Assembly: GCF_030347965.1 (NCBI RefSeq)
Contig: NZ_JAQIBD010000004.1
Location: 87,953 to 151,952, forward strand
Origin: Sulfurovum zhangzhouensis
GTDB taxonomy: Bacteria; Campylobacterota; Campylobacteria; Campylobacterales; Sulfurovaceae
Reading direction: 5' to 3'
DNA: 64,000 bases
Shown here: positions 56,040 to 64,000 of the stretch, in pieces
Layout of the letters: each line of letters starts with the position of its first letter
How positions within the stretch are numbered: the first letter of the stretch is position 1
Notes under the pieces: model-generated
The model's database searches: none
The model's input: only the letters and a program-made list of their open reading frames with translations
Told to the model about the DNA's origin: nothing
Position numbers and translations under genes: made by a program

Positions 56040-56627
56040 ATGAGTTATATCCCATATGTTGTAGAGCAGACCGGTAGAGGTGAAAGATCATACGATATCT
56101 ATTCACGTCTGCTTAAAGACCGTATCATTATGCTAAGTGGCGAGGTAAACGATGCTGTAGCCTCGACGATCGTTGCACAGATGCTATTTTTGGAAGCACA
56201 GGATCCTGACAAGGATATCTACTTCTATATCAACTCACCGGGTGGTGTGATCACAGCGGGAATGTCGATCTTTGATACGATGAACTACATCAAACCTGAT
56301 GTTGTGACGATCTGTATGGGGCAGGCAGCCTCTATGGGTGCATTCCTACTCTCTTCAGGGACTCCGGGTAAACGTTATGCACTGCCGCATGCACGTATCA
56401 TGATCCACCAACCGCTTGGTGGAGCTCAAGGACAGTCTACAGATATTCAGATCCAGGCAAAAGAGATCCAAAGGCTGAAAGACACGCTCAATGAGATCTT
56501 GGCAAAACAGACAGGAAAGACACTGAAAAAGATAGAAAAAGATACAGATAGAGATTTCTTTATGTCTTCAGAAGAAGCTGCAGAGTACGGTCTGATCGAC
56601 AAAGTATTGGAAAAAAGTTTTTCGTAA
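56040..56627 (+). CDS. clpP: ATP-dependent Clp protease, proteolytic subunit
   Basis: Serine protease ring that degrades proteins fed by ClpA/ClpX. The catalytic triad is visible as Ser in [11 protein letters not shown], His in [10 protein letters not shown] and Asp in the [11 protein letters not shown] region. Length 195 is normal. The ribosome binding site AAGGTGACC is immediate. Repeated motifs at 55981-56027 precede it, and the short Tyr-rich ORF before def follows 14 bases after its stop. Confidence 0.96.
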   Translation: MSYIPYVVEQTGRGERSYDIYSRLLKDRIIMLSGEVNDAVASTIVAQMLFLEAQDPDKDIYFYINSPGGVITAGMSIFDTMNYIKPDVVTICMGQAASMGAFLLSSGTPGKRYALPHARIMIHQPLGGAQGQSTDIQIQAKEIQRLKDTLNEILAKQTGKTLKKIEKDTDRDFFMSSEEAAEYGLIDKVLEKSFS

Positions 56628-56640
56628 AATAGGACGCAAA

Positions 56641-56727
56641 ATGAACAAAGTCCATTATTACTACGTTAACACTGGGTTCTCTTCAGCAGAGAGCTCACGC
56701 AACTTGTTGCATGGAGGAGAGAACTAA
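56641..56727 (+). CDS. 28-codon Tyr-rich small ORF (possible leader peptide) before def
   Basis: AGGA stands six to seven bases before ATG 56641. The product begins MNKVHYYYVNTGFSSAE and ends LLHGGEN. The TAA stop is three bases from the def ATG, and the ORF's last codons (GGAGGAGAGAAC) form the def ribosome binding site, so ribosomes finishing it would restart on def. Internal pairing GTTCTC/GAGAAC and GCAAC/GTTGC suggests a hairpin that translation could open. Three consecutive Tyr codons are unusual. Not a known family to me. Confidence 0.5.
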   Translation: MNKVHYYYVNTGFSSAESSRNLLHGGEN

Positions 56728-56730
56728 GGT

Positions 56731-57243
56731 ATGGTTAGAGAGATTGTCGTATATCCGGATAAGAGATTAAAGCTTGTCTCTAAAGAGGTAGAAACATTTA
56801 ACGGTGCCTTGCATGATCTGCTGGATGACATGTACGATACAATGATTCAAAGCAATGGTGTAGGTCTTGCTGCAATCCAGGTAGGCATCGATCAGAGGAT
56901 ACTGATCATTAATGAACCTAATGAAAATGATGCACAGCTAAGAGAAAATACCTTAGAGATGATCAACCCTGTGATTATAGAAAAGAGCGGTGCTACAAAG
57001 TATCAGGAGGGATGTCTCTCTGTTCCCGGATACTATGATGATGTAGAACGCTATCAATATGTCAAAGTAGAGTACCTGGATAGAAACGGTCAATCACATA
57101 CGATTGAAAATGACGGCTTTCTTGCTATTGCGATCCAACATGAGATGGATCATTTGGATGGAAAGGTCTTTGTAGAAAAACTCTCATTTACAAAACGTAA
57201 ACGTTTTGAAAAAGAGTGGAAAAAACGTCAAAAAGTCTCCTAA
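56731..57243 (+). CDS. def: peptide deformylase
   Basis: Removes the formyl group from new proteins. The three family motifs are intact: GVGLAAIQ (motif 1), EGCLSVPG (motif 2, metal-binding Cys) and QHEMDHLDG (motif 3, two His and Glu). Length 170 is typical. It is preceded by the 28-codon ORF that overlaps its ribosome binding site. Together with tig and clpP it forms a co-directional group, and its activity at the ribosome exit precedes that of trigger factor. Confidence 0.96.
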   Translation: MVREIVVYPDKRLKLVSKEVETFNGALHDLLDDMYDTMIQSNGVGLAAIQVGIDQRILIINEPNENDAQLRENTLEMINPVIIEKSGATKYQEGCLSVPGYYDDVERYQYVKVEYLDRNGQSHTIENDGFLAIAIQHEMDHLDGKVFVEKLSFTKRKRFEKEWKKRQKVS

Positions 57244-57267
57244 CTCATAACGAAGAGATAAAATTGT

Positions 57268-57290
57268 AAAGAGAGAACAAAGCTCTCTTT
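57268..57290. terminator. terminator hairpin between def and gdhA
   Basis: AAAGAGAG-aacaaag-CTCTCTTT, a perfect 8-bp stem between the convergent def and gdhA genes. It is likely bidirectional. Confidence 0.6.
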
Positions 57291-57304
57291 GCACGATCCT
57301 TTTA

Positions 57305-58654
57305 TTATACCCCCTGTGCGATCAATGCATTTGCTACACGTTTAAATCCAAGGATATTAGCCCCGGAAGCCAGATCAAGACCTAATGAGTATTTATCACA
57401 GGTTTTTTTGATATCTTTATAGATCTTTGACATGATGCCCTGAAGTTTTTCGTCGACCTCTGCAGCACTCATATAGTTGAGTGAATTATTCTGGCTCATC
57501 TCTAGGACTGATACTGCTACACCACCCGCATTCGCTGCTTTTGCCGGGGCAAAGATGATTTTGTTTTTCATGAAGAGTTCTATACCTTGCGGCGTTGTAG
57601 GCATGTTTGCACCTTCAGCAATGATCTTTATCTCATTATCAATCAGTTTTTGTGCACTCTCTTCTCCCAGTTCATTCTGTGTTGCACAAGGAAAGGCAGC
57701 AAAACATGGAATGCTCCATACATAACTTCCGCCTTCATAATCCTCTCTTTTGACATATGTGGCTGCTTTTCTCTCTTCTGCATAGTCTTCCAGAGAAGCA
57801 CGATTGACCAGTTTGATCTGTTTAAGCAGGGCAAGATCGATCCCGTTAGGATCATGTATGGTGCCTTTTGAGTCTGAACAGGTTACCGGAATGGCACCGA
57901 TGTCATAAAGCTTCTCGATGGCATGGATCGCTACGTTACCGCTTCCGCTGATGGTACAGATCTTTCCTTTGAGTGTCTCTCCCATATCCTCAAGCAGTGT
58001 TTGCGTAAAGTAGACCAGACCATAACCGGTTGCTGAGGCTCTTCCCTTACTTCCGCCAAGAGCGATAGGTTTGGATGTGATGATACTGTCATAACTGTTG
58101 GTCAGTGTTTTGTATTGACCAAAGAGATAGCCGACCTCTCGTTCACCCACACCGATATCTCCACCGAGGATATCGATATCCGCACCGATACTGTTATAGA
58201 AGGCTGTCATAAATGCCTGACAGAACTTCATGATCTCTTTATCGCTTTTGCCTTTAGGGTCAAAGTCCGCTCCCCCTTTTGCACCGCCGATATGCAACCC
58301 GGTAATAGCATTTTTGAAGATCTGCTCAAAAGCAAGGAACTTTAGAATATCAGGATTCACTGATGGATGAAATCGTACACCTCCTTTGTACGGACCCAAT
58401 GCATTGTTGAACTGTACACGGTAACCGTTGTTCACTTGAATGTTGTTTTTGTCATCCAGCCATTCGATCTTAAAACGGATCTCTCTGTTTGGATAGATGA
58501 TACGTTCGATGATATTGTTCTCAAGATACTTTGGATTTTCTTTTATAACAGGTTTGATCGAGGTGAGTACCTCTTCTAATGCTTGAAAAAATGTAATGTC
58601 GGACTGACAGTTAGTCAATTTAGCCCGGTTCATGGCCTCTGTAATGTAATTCAA
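57305..58654 (-). CDS. gdhA: glutamate dehydrogenase (NADP-type)
   Basis: Makes glutamate from 2-oxoglutarate and ammonia. The 449-residue hexameric type shows GPYKGGVRFHPSVN, the catalytic Lys segment GGAKGGADFDPKGKSDKE, and the NAD(P) motif SGSGNVAIHAIEKL. The start is TTG at 58654 with AAGGA six bases upstream; the first ATG in frame is at 58633. It is monocistronic, with a terminator shared with def. Confidence 0.95.
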   Translation of the reverse strand: MNYITEAMNRAKLTNCQSDITFFQALEEVLTSIKPVIKENPKYLENNIIERIIYPNREIRFKIEWLDDKNNIQVNNGYRVQFNNALGPYKGGVRFHPSVNPDILKFLAFEQIFKNAITGLHIGGAKGGADFDPKGKSDKEIMKFCQAFMTAFYNSIGADIDILGGDIGVGEREVGYLFGQYKTLTNSYDSIITSKPIALGGSKGRASATGYGLVYFTQTLLEDMGETLKGKICTISGSGNVAIHAIEKLYDIGAIPVTCSDSKGTIHDPNGIDLALLKQIKLVNRASLEDYAEERKAATYVKREDYEGGSYVWSIPCFAAFPCATQNELGEESAQKLIDNEIKIIAEGANMPTTPQGIELFMKNKIIFAPAKAANAGGVAVSVLEMSQNNSLNYMSAAEVDEKLQGIMSKIYKDIKKTCDKYSLGLDLASGANILGFKRVANALIAQGV

Positions 58655-58841
58655 GTTTCATCCTTTATCTTAAAAGTCTATATTGTTGATATTATAGTCA
58701 AAGTTCACAACGGAAGTTTAATCTCTTCATGCTTTTTTGAAAAATATGACAATATGACATCCTTTTAAATCTCCATTATGTTAGATTGTTTAACGAAGGT
58801 GTATTGATGGATAAAGCGATTAGGGGGAGTTATAAATTTAT

Positions 58842-58872
58842 TAGGGGATTCCCGACTAATGTCGGGAATGTT
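58842..58872. terminator. inverted repeat after the YeiH-type gene
   Basis: ATTCCCGAC-taat-GTCGGGAAT, a perfect 9-bp stem just beyond the exporter stop codon, on the minus-strand side. It is stable, but without a T-run. Confidence 0.5.
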
Positions 58873-58873
58873 A

Positions 58874-59938
58874 TTAGAATACTGAACAAATCGCTTTAGT
58901 AACGATGAATCCACCGATCACCAGCCATGCGAACATTGCTGATGCTGTATAGATCGGTGCGAGTCCCAGTCCTTTGAACTTCGCAAAACGTGTTCCCATA
59001 CCAAGAGCAGTCATCGCCATCGTAAGTAGGAACGTATCGATCTCGTTGATCACGCTTACGATATCTGTAGGTACAAGGTGTAGTGAGTTGAAACCTGCAA
59101 CACCGATGAAGTAAACTGCGAACCAAGGGATCACAAGTTTTACTTTTTCACCTGCACCACCCTCTTTTCTAGCAGTGTAGCTTAAGTAGATACCAAGGAT
59201 GATCAGCATCGGAGCGATCATGATCACTCTTGTCATCTTAACGATCACGGCTGCATCTGCCATCTCTTTAGGTGCATTTGGGATAGAAGCAGGAACAGCA
59301 ACAACTTGAGCAACCTCGTGGATCGTACCACCCACATAGATACCGAACTCTCTAGCAGTCATATGCAAGAATCCAACTGCCGGTTCAATGATCGCACTAT
59401 AGAGTACCGGGTAGAGGAACATAGAGATCGTACCGAAAAGTACCACCATAGATACAGCGATCGCTGCTTTATACTCTTCAGACTTCAGTACAGGCTCTGT
59501 CGCAAGTACCGCAGCTGCACCACACACTGATGCTCCAGAGGCAGTCAACATAGAAGTATCTTTTTCCATACCAAAGATCTTATGACCCAACCATGTACCC
59601 AGGATAAACGTAGAAGCCAGCATGATAAGAGAAACAAGGAATCCTGCCATACCTACATCAATGATCTCTTGGAAAGTCAGTCTGAAACCGTAGAAGACGA
59701 TTGCAAAACGGAGGATCTTTTTCGCCGAGAAAGTGATCCCTCCCTGCCATGCTTCAGGCGTCTTGTTATGTAGAGTGTTGGCATAGAAGATACCGATCAC
59801 GATACCGATGACAAGTGGAGAGATACCCATTGCCTGTACAGCAGGGAATTGGGAGATAAATGTCGCTGCAGCCGCAAAGATCGCTACAAACAAGATACCG
59901 CTGATCGTATCTTTTCTTTTTTCTGGAGAAAAAGGCAT
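58874..59938 (-). CDS. putative sulfate/sulfite exporter, YeiH family (UPF0324)
   Basis: Inner-membrane protein with about ten hydrophobic segments. Family signature ILRFAIVFYGFRLTFQEI lies near residues 70-87 and GASVCGAAAVLATEPVLK near 130, followed by GGTIHEVAQVVA. Length 354 is typical. YeiH proteins are linked to sulfur-oxyanion export, mostly by context. Here a LysR regulator is divergently transcribed 126 bases away. AGGA precedes ATG 59938. Confidence 0.88.
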   Translation of the reverse strand: MPFSPEKRKDTISGILFVAIFAAAATFISQFPAVQAMGISPLVIGIVIGIFYANTLHNKTPEAWQGGITFSAKKILRFAIVFYGFRLTFQEIIDVGMAGFLVSLIMLASTFILGTWLGHKIFGMEKDTSMLTASGASVCGAAAVLATEPVLKSEEYKAAIAVSMVVLFGTISMFLYPVLYSAIIEPAVGFLHMTAREFGIYVGGTIHEVAQVVAVPASIPNAPKEMADAAVIVKMTRVIMIAPMLIILGIYLSYTARKEGGAGEKVKLVIPWFAVYFIGVAGFNSLHLVPTDIVSVINEIDTFLLTMAMTALGMGTRFAKFKGLGLAPIYTASAMFAWLVIGGFIVTKAICSVF

Positions 59939-60064
59939 AAGCTTCCTTCATAATTTTTTATTATTCATGGAATTATACTGATTTTTGGGTATACTTTCAA
60001 AATCAATAAAATTGAACTAAATTTTAAATATTATCAATTATAAATATTATAAGGGAAATTTATT

Positions 60065-61003
60065 ATGAAATTAACATTACGGCAGATGGAGATATTTATC
60101 AATGTAGTTGCATCAGGTCACTTGACCAATGTAGCAAAAGAGATGAATCTTAGTCAATCAGCAATTTCTATGTCTATCAAGGAACTTGAAAATATTTTGG
60201 GAAGACCGGTTTTTGACCGTATCAATAAAAAGTTGGTGCTCAATGAAGTGGGAAGAGCTTTCTATAAAGAGATAGAGCCTATATATAGAAAGCTTTCTGA
60301 TATAGAATTTGAATTCAAGAACTCTGAAAATAAAGGAGTGATCCGTGTAGGGGCCAGTACAACGATCGTGGATTACTTGATGCCTTCAATTATCTGTAGC
60401 TATATGAGCGCTTATCCTGAGGTGAAGATCGTACTTAAAGAAGGTAACACAAAAGAGATCGCGCAGATGATCGAGGAAGGATCGATCGATATCGGATTTG
60501 TAGAAGGTTTTGTATCGGGATCGGATATCGTAAAAGAGAAGATCGGGATCGATGACCTGATCGTAGTCACTGCAGATAAGGAAATTGCTAAAAAAGAAGT
60601 GTTTATCGATGAGATCGCTAATAACCGTTGGGTACTGAGAGAAGAAGGTTCAGGGACCAGAGAAGTATTCCTTGACTACATCAAAGAGAAAGTAGACAGT
60701 CTTAATATCTTTTTGGAGCTTGGACATACCGAGTCGATCAAGAGTATCCTCAACAACCGTTCGTGCCTAACCTGTATCTCTAAGATCGCTGTGGAAGATG
60801 AGCTCAAAAGCGGTAAGCTTTTCCATGTACCTGTGAAAAACTTTGACTGTAAAAGAGATTTTTTGATGATCCACCACAAAGACAAATACCACAGTTCACT
60901 GTTTGAAAAATTCGTTTTCTTCTCACGTAAACTTATGGTGCAGATGATCGAAGAACAAAAATGTTCACTTGATGTGGTAAAAGATCTAGAGAAGTCTTCG
61001 TAA
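60065..61003 (+). CDS. LysR-family regulator (YeiE-like), divergent from the exporter
   Basis: 312 residues. The winged helix-turn-helix (LRQMEIFINVVASGHLTNVAKEM to QSAISMSIKEL) is at residues 5-43; the rest is a periplasmic-binding-protein-like effector domain with IRVGASTTIVDYLMPSII. Divergent LysR/YeiH pairs are common and suggest that this protein controls the exporter through the AT-rich 126-base gap. Its 3' end overlaps mobA by 18 bases, converging. Confidence 0.9.
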   Translation: MKLTLRQMEIFINVVASGHLTNVAKEMNLSQSAISMSIKELENILGRPVFDRINKKLVLNEVGRAFYKEIEPIYRKLSDIEFEFKNSENKGVIRVGASTTIVDYLMPSIICSYMSAYPEVKIVLKEGNTKEIAQMIEEGSIDIGFVEGFVSGSDIVKEKIGIDDLIVVTADKEIAKKEVFIDEIANNRWVLREEGSGTREVFLDYIKEKVDSLNIFLELGHTESIKSILNNRSCLTCISKIAVEDELKSGKLFHVPVKNFDCKRDFLMIHHKDKYHSSLFEKFVFFSRKLMVQMIEEQKCSLDVVKDLEKSS

Positions 61004-61552
61004 GGCCTCTTGATATTCTTCGGGATGGTTGAGGTTTAAAAACGGCTCTTTGTCGGTAAACCTCACCTTTTTTGTCTCTACGTTTTCAAGTAGTGTGGTG
61101 AGACGGTGATTATCGCTTTTGAGCATTTTTGTCGCCTCAGGCAATATAGAACGTCTGTAGATACCGCATAAAGGTTCCAACCCATTGGGACTTTCAGCTA
61201 TGACAATGTCATACTCTTTTCTCTCTTCATTCATCAATGTGTCAATCACATGTTCATCGACAAACGGCGCATCCACACTGAGTATGAACACTTCGGGGAC
61301 ATCCAGCTTTTCAAACACGGAGATGAGTGCTGCAAGGGGTGAATGTACTTCATAGTTGTCTGCGATCACCTCGCATCCGAATTCAAATTTATCAGACTTT
61401 GCCGAGAGATAGACCTTTTCAAAGAGTGTACCCAGGCGATGGTATTGATACTCGCTGAGTGAAGAGTAGCCTGCAAATGCAAGTTGTGATTTATCTTTTC
61501 CCATACGTGAACTTTTGCCGCCGGCAAAGATAATCACAGACATCTTATACAT
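60986..61552 (-). CDS. mobA: molybdenum cofactor guanylyltransferase
   Basis: Attaches GMP to molybdopterin to make the bis-MGD cofactor. The GTP-binding IIFAGGKSSRMGKDK is at residues 7-21 and the metal-binding SVDAPFVD near 96. Length 188. The ATG at 61552 overlaps the preceding MFS stop (ATGTATAA), so it is the last gene of a translationally coupled operon. It overlaps the LysR gene's 3' end by 18 bases. Confidence 0.92.
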   Translation of the reverse strand: MYKMSVIIFAGGKSSRMGKDKSQLAFAGYSSLSEYQYHRLGTLFEKVYLSAKSDKFEFGCEVIADNYEVHSPLAALISVFEKLDVPEVFILSVDAPFVDEHVIDTLMNEERKEYDIVIAESPNGLEPLCGIYRRSILPEATKMLKSDNHRLTTLLENVETKKVRFTDKEPFLNLNHPEEYQEALRRLL

Positions 61553-62678
61553 CTGCTTCTATCCTCTCTCTGCGTTTTTGGTGGATGTAGAGTGCTCCTG
61601 CTCCAAAGAGTGTGATGATCGCTTCATACAAAAAGAGGTGTTCCCCGTACAGTTTTCCTGAGATGAATGCCCCGACAGAGCCGCCAAGACCAAAGGCCAC
61701 ACCCAGAAAAAACTGTTGAGCGAGTTTCTTTTGTGTATAGAGTGAATAGACATAGGTGATCGCAGCAGTATGATAGAGTGCGAAGCTTACGGCATGAAGT
61801 GACTGCGAAGCAAAGGTAAGGGTCAGCGAATCAGGATAGAGCCAAAGGATCATCCAGCGTAGTGCTGTGATATGCATGGCAAACTGTAAAATACGCAGTA
61901 GATTACGCTGAAGTAAAGGCCCTTGAAAATAGAGCATCACGATCTCACAAAGTACGCCAAAACTCCACATCCAGCTGGTCACTTCAAGGGAAACACCATG
62001 TGCGGTTTCATAGATAGTAAAGAAGTTGTAAAATCCACCGAATCCTACCTGCATCAAGAAAGCCGAAAGCCAGAATGCCCAGTATTTGGAGAGTGAAAAA
62101 CTTTTGTCGGATTCGCCTGAAGTACGCGGTGCCTGATCGTAGCGTATAAGCATTGCACCAAAAAACAGGGTGATAAAGCTTACCGAACTGAGGTAGTAAA
62201 ATGCCTGTTCGGGTGTCTCCAGCACGCGTCCAAGCCAAAGTGCGATACCTGTAAAGCCGAGTGAGCCCCAAAGACGTACTTTTCCGTAGTCACTTTTTTG
62301 TAAAGAAGAGAGTGCGATGGTCTCGACATAAGGCAAAGAGACACCTACGGCTGCCCCAAAAAAGAGATTGGCAAGCAAATAGAGCCAAAAGGAGTGTGCA
62401 GTTGCAATAAAAAGTATTGTGGCAATCAGTGTGAAAATCAGTGAAAGGATATAGATCCTAGGGGTCAAGGTCAAGAAATGACGAAAGGCAAAAGGAAGCA
62501 AAAAGCGCATAAACGGTGCTGCCATGTAGATGATCCCAACTTCAAAGGCAGTATATCCAAGCTCTGTTAGCACCTTTGGCATGAAGATGACATAGACACC
62601 TACCCCTGCAAAATAGAAGAAATAATACGCACTCATCAGCAGTGCAAAGAGGCTTCTGATAGGATAGGTTTGTGTCAT
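61545..62678 (-). CDS. MFS transporter (MFS_1-like, nucleoside permease-type)
   Basis: 377 residues with about eleven to twelve hydrophobic segments. The first half contains FYFAGVGVYVIFMPKVLTELGY and the RLWGSLGFTGIAL segment that marks the MFS_1_like/3-phenylpropionate-nucleoside permease group. The substrate is unknown. It overlaps the upstream RDD gene by four bases (ATGA) and the downstream mobA by eight, so the genes are coupled. Confidence 0.82.
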   Translation of the reverse strand: MTQTYPIRSLFALLMSAYYFFYFAGVGVYVIFMPKVLTELGYTAFEVGIIYMAAPFMRFLLPFAFRHFLTLTPRIYILSLIFTLIATILFIATAHSFWLYLLANLFFGAAVGVSLPYVETIALSSLQKSDYGKVRLWGSLGFTGIALWLGRVLETPEQAFYYLSSVSFITLFFGAMLIRYDQAPRTSGESDKSFSLSKYWAFWLSAFLMQVGFGGFYNFFTIYETAHGVSLEVTSWMWSFGVLCEIVMLYFQGPLLQRNLLRILQFAMHITALRWMILWLYPDSLTLTFASQSLHAVSFALYHTAAITYVYSLYTQKKLAQQFFLGVAFGLGGSVGAFISGKLYGEHLFLYEAIITLFGAGALYIHQKRRERIEADV

Positions 62679-63172
62679 GGTTTATGGATCACGGCCGTGT
62701 TGCTAAGCAGATCATGCAGGGTTTTTCTATCTTTTCTAAAGAACATCATCACCCATCCGATGATCGAGAAAAAAGAGAGTATCGCACAAAGGTTTCTAAA
62801 TAAAATAATGAAAAGAGAGGGCTTCTCACCAGTACTCACATCGATCAGCATAAGATTGTAGGCTCTGTAACCTGGAGTTTGAGCACTTTTAGCTAAAAAG
62901 AGTGTCTGTACGACCACGAAGGGGACAAGAATATAGATCCATCCTATAAGCTTATGCTCGCCGAAAGCTTCTCTACCTCCCATCACAAGATAGAAGACGA
63001 TATACATAATAGGCATCAAGAGCATAAAGCTATCGGTGATAAATGCTTTGATCTTATCACCGAGTGAAGCATACGGATAGGAGAAAGAAGACTTTGCATC
63101 AGCCTGTAATGGCCCGTTGTGCTCTTTTTTCTGTTTGATATCCCTAAATCGTTTTTTGTGTTTAGTGCTCAT
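62675..63172 (-). CDS. RDD-family membrane protein
   Basis: 165 residues from MSTKHKKRFRD, with a basic N-terminus and three hydrophobic segments. The family motif ASLGDKIKAFITDSFMLLMPIMY opens the domain, and KDRKTLHDLLSNTAVI closes it, with the conserved Arg-Asp-Asp-type residues. Function unknown; some RDD proteins help transport. The ATG overlaps the upstream stop as TAATG. Confidence 0.85.
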   Translation of the reverse strand: MSTKHKKRFRDIKQKKEHNGPLQADAKSSFSYPYASLGDKIKAFITDSFMLLMPIMYIVFYLVMGGREAFGEHKLIGWIYILVPFVVVQTLFLAKSAQTPGYRAYNLMLIDVSTGEKPSLFIILFRNLCAILSFFSIIGWVMMFFRKDRKTLHDLLSNTAVIHKP

Positions 63173-63936
63173 TAAAAGTCCCATACCACGGCTGCGTAAG
63201 GTCCCTTGAAATCTACATCAAGTGCAAGACCGGCAGCCAGCTCGTTATCATCCAGATGCATCATACGGTAGCCACCTTCGATCCCCAGACCCATTACTGC
63301 CGTATAACGCATCGTGAAGAGTGCATCATACATGGTAGAACTTGAAAAGGTGATCGCATTGAGCTCGGCTTGAAATGTAATATCAGTGGTCGGCACATCA
63401 AAACGTCCCTTCATATAGATCATCGGGATCCATGTATCGTAATCAATCGTTTCTTCCTGTGTCATAAACATATTGCCGGCTTTTACATAGATATCTCCAT
63501 AGACATGTCGCAGCGTCAATCCCGTATCAAGGCTGGCCCAGTTATCGATGAGTTCATAATATAAGGTTACATCGAAAGCGTGCATATCAAGTTTATTGCT
63601 AAGGTCCCCGGTAAAGTCACTGATGTCTCCCCAGGTAAAGCCGCTGACCGGTCCTGAGCCTTGATGGGAGAGATCGTTGTATTCGAGCTTTATATTGGAA
63701 ATGACAGGTAGGGGATGCTCGAGGTAAGCTTTGAAGAATAGATCTTGTGACTCTGTCCAGTGCAGTGTATCCTCTATAGAGGTTTTACTCTCCATACCGT
63801 AAATATCATAGGCCGCATATCCCTTGGGTGTATGGCTATATACTCCCACAGAGAGCTCTCCACCGATAAAGTCTGCATTTAAAGGGATATAGAATAACGA
63901 GGATAAAAAGGCAGTTTTTAAAAGGGTTCTAACCAT
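63172..63936 (-). CDS. TIGR04219-family outer-membrane beta-barrel protein
   Basis: 254 residues with signal peptide TLLKTAFLSSLFYIPLNA and a body of alternating hydrophobic strands ending in aromatic F (AAVVWDF), as outer-membrane barrels do. The motif SVGVYSHTPKGYAAYD and the GYRMMHLDD segment match the TIGR04219 group common in Campylobacterota. Function unknown. The ATG at 63936 has AGGAG eight bases upstream, inside the end of the partial gene. Confidence 0.82.
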   Translation of the reverse strand: MVRTLLKTAFLSSLFYIPLNADFIGGELSVGVYSHTPKGYAAYDIYGMESKTSIEDTLHWTESQDLFFKAYLEHPLPVISNIKLEYNDLSHQGSGPVSGFTWGDISDFTGDLSNKLDMHAFDVTLYYELIDNWASLDTGLTLRHVYGDIYVKAGNMFMTQEETIDYDTWIPMIYMKGRFDVPTTDITFQAELNAITFSSSTMYDALFTMRYTAVMGLGIEGGYRMMHLDDNELAAGLALDVDFKGPYAAVVWDF

Positions 63937-63939
63937 TTT

Positions 63940-64000
63940 TTATGCTCCTGCAAGGCTCATGCTGAAGATCGGTAAGAGCATTGCAGCCACGATAACACCG
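63940..64000 (-). CDS. partial gene, hydrophobic C-terminus (runs off right edge)
   Basis: The last 19 codons of a reading frame, ending VAAMLLPIFSMSLAGA. The stop at 63940-63942 is three bases before the next ATG, and its final codons carry that gene's ribosome binding site. The hydrophobic end suggests a membrane protein, but too little is present to name it. Confidence 0.55.
   Translation of the reverse strand, partial: GVIVAAMLLPIFSMSLAGA

Overview
The window is core chromosome from a member of the Campylobacterota, most like Sulfurovum or a close relative. This rests on protein content and signals read by eye, not on a database search. The pointers are dnaA flanked on both sides by TCATTCACA/TTATTCACA-type DnaA boxes, an RNase J with a long basic N-terminal extension downstream of rsmA, ThyX instead of ThyA, NifS with a three-domain NifU for Fe-S assembly, a Tat-exported sulfide:quinone-oxidoreductase-type flavoprotein, and extended -10 (TGnTATAAT) promoters. 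There is no phage, insertion sequence, CRISPR array or rRNA. I count about 56 protein genes and six tRNAs.

Layout. 1-3.0 kb: GDP-mannose/GDP-fucose operon (manC-gmd-fcl, fcl cut by the left edge). 3.1 kb: tRNA-Val. 3.3-7.0 kb: L,D-transpeptidase, coaE, dapF and a HTH protein. 7.1-9.6 kb: nrdB, a nitrilase-family amidase and pcm. 9.8-10.9 kb: an unknown gene followed by an unexplained structured RNA region. 10.9-15.0 kb: nrdA and purB. 15.1-25 kb: two pseudouridine synthases, rlmN, hisF, rsmA-rnj (overlapping), kdsD and rarA. 25-26.4 kb: two glycine-zipper lipoproteins and a membrane-anchored protein. 26.4-27.7 kb: a long non-coding stretch with a duplicated hairpin unit, then a five-tRNA cluster (Leu, Arg, Arg, His, Pro). 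27.8-38.3 kb: alanine symporter, purM operon, HI0933 flavoprotein, typA, dgt, thyX and a second L,D-transpeptidase. 38.5-43.3 kb: ruvC, the probable replication origin, dnaA-dnaN-pyrG. 43.5-46.7 kb: thioredoxin and amine oxidase, recJ. 46.9-51 kb: sulfide-oxidation-type flavoprotein and nifS-nifU. 51.3-58.7 kb: folE, a DUF945 protein, mutY, tig, clpP, def and gdhA. 58.9-64 kb: YeiH-type exporter with divergent LysR regulator, then an overlapping operon ending in mobA.

Most genes are housekeeping: dNTP supply (nrdA, nrdB, dgt, thyX), replication and repair (dnaA, dnaN, ruvC, recJ, rarA, mutY), rRNA/tRNA maturation (rsmA, rnj, rlmN, two pseudouridine synthases), protein birth and quality control (tig, clpP, def, pcm) and envelope building (two L,D-transpeptidases, kdsD, GDP-fucose).

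The unusual signal is non-coding. (1) Two leaders with the same palindrome, linker and AGCUUUGCU-capped hairpin sit directly before two unrelated pseudouridine synthase genes, with compensatory stem changes. (2) A tandem pair of hairpins with GGA-rich loops shares a nearly identical 46-nt tail. (3) A 28-codon Tyr-rich ORF sits 3 nt before def. (4) A multi-stem element lies at 10.3 kb. (5) REP-like double palindromes lie at convergent gene ends. None of these is tested beyond reading this sequence.
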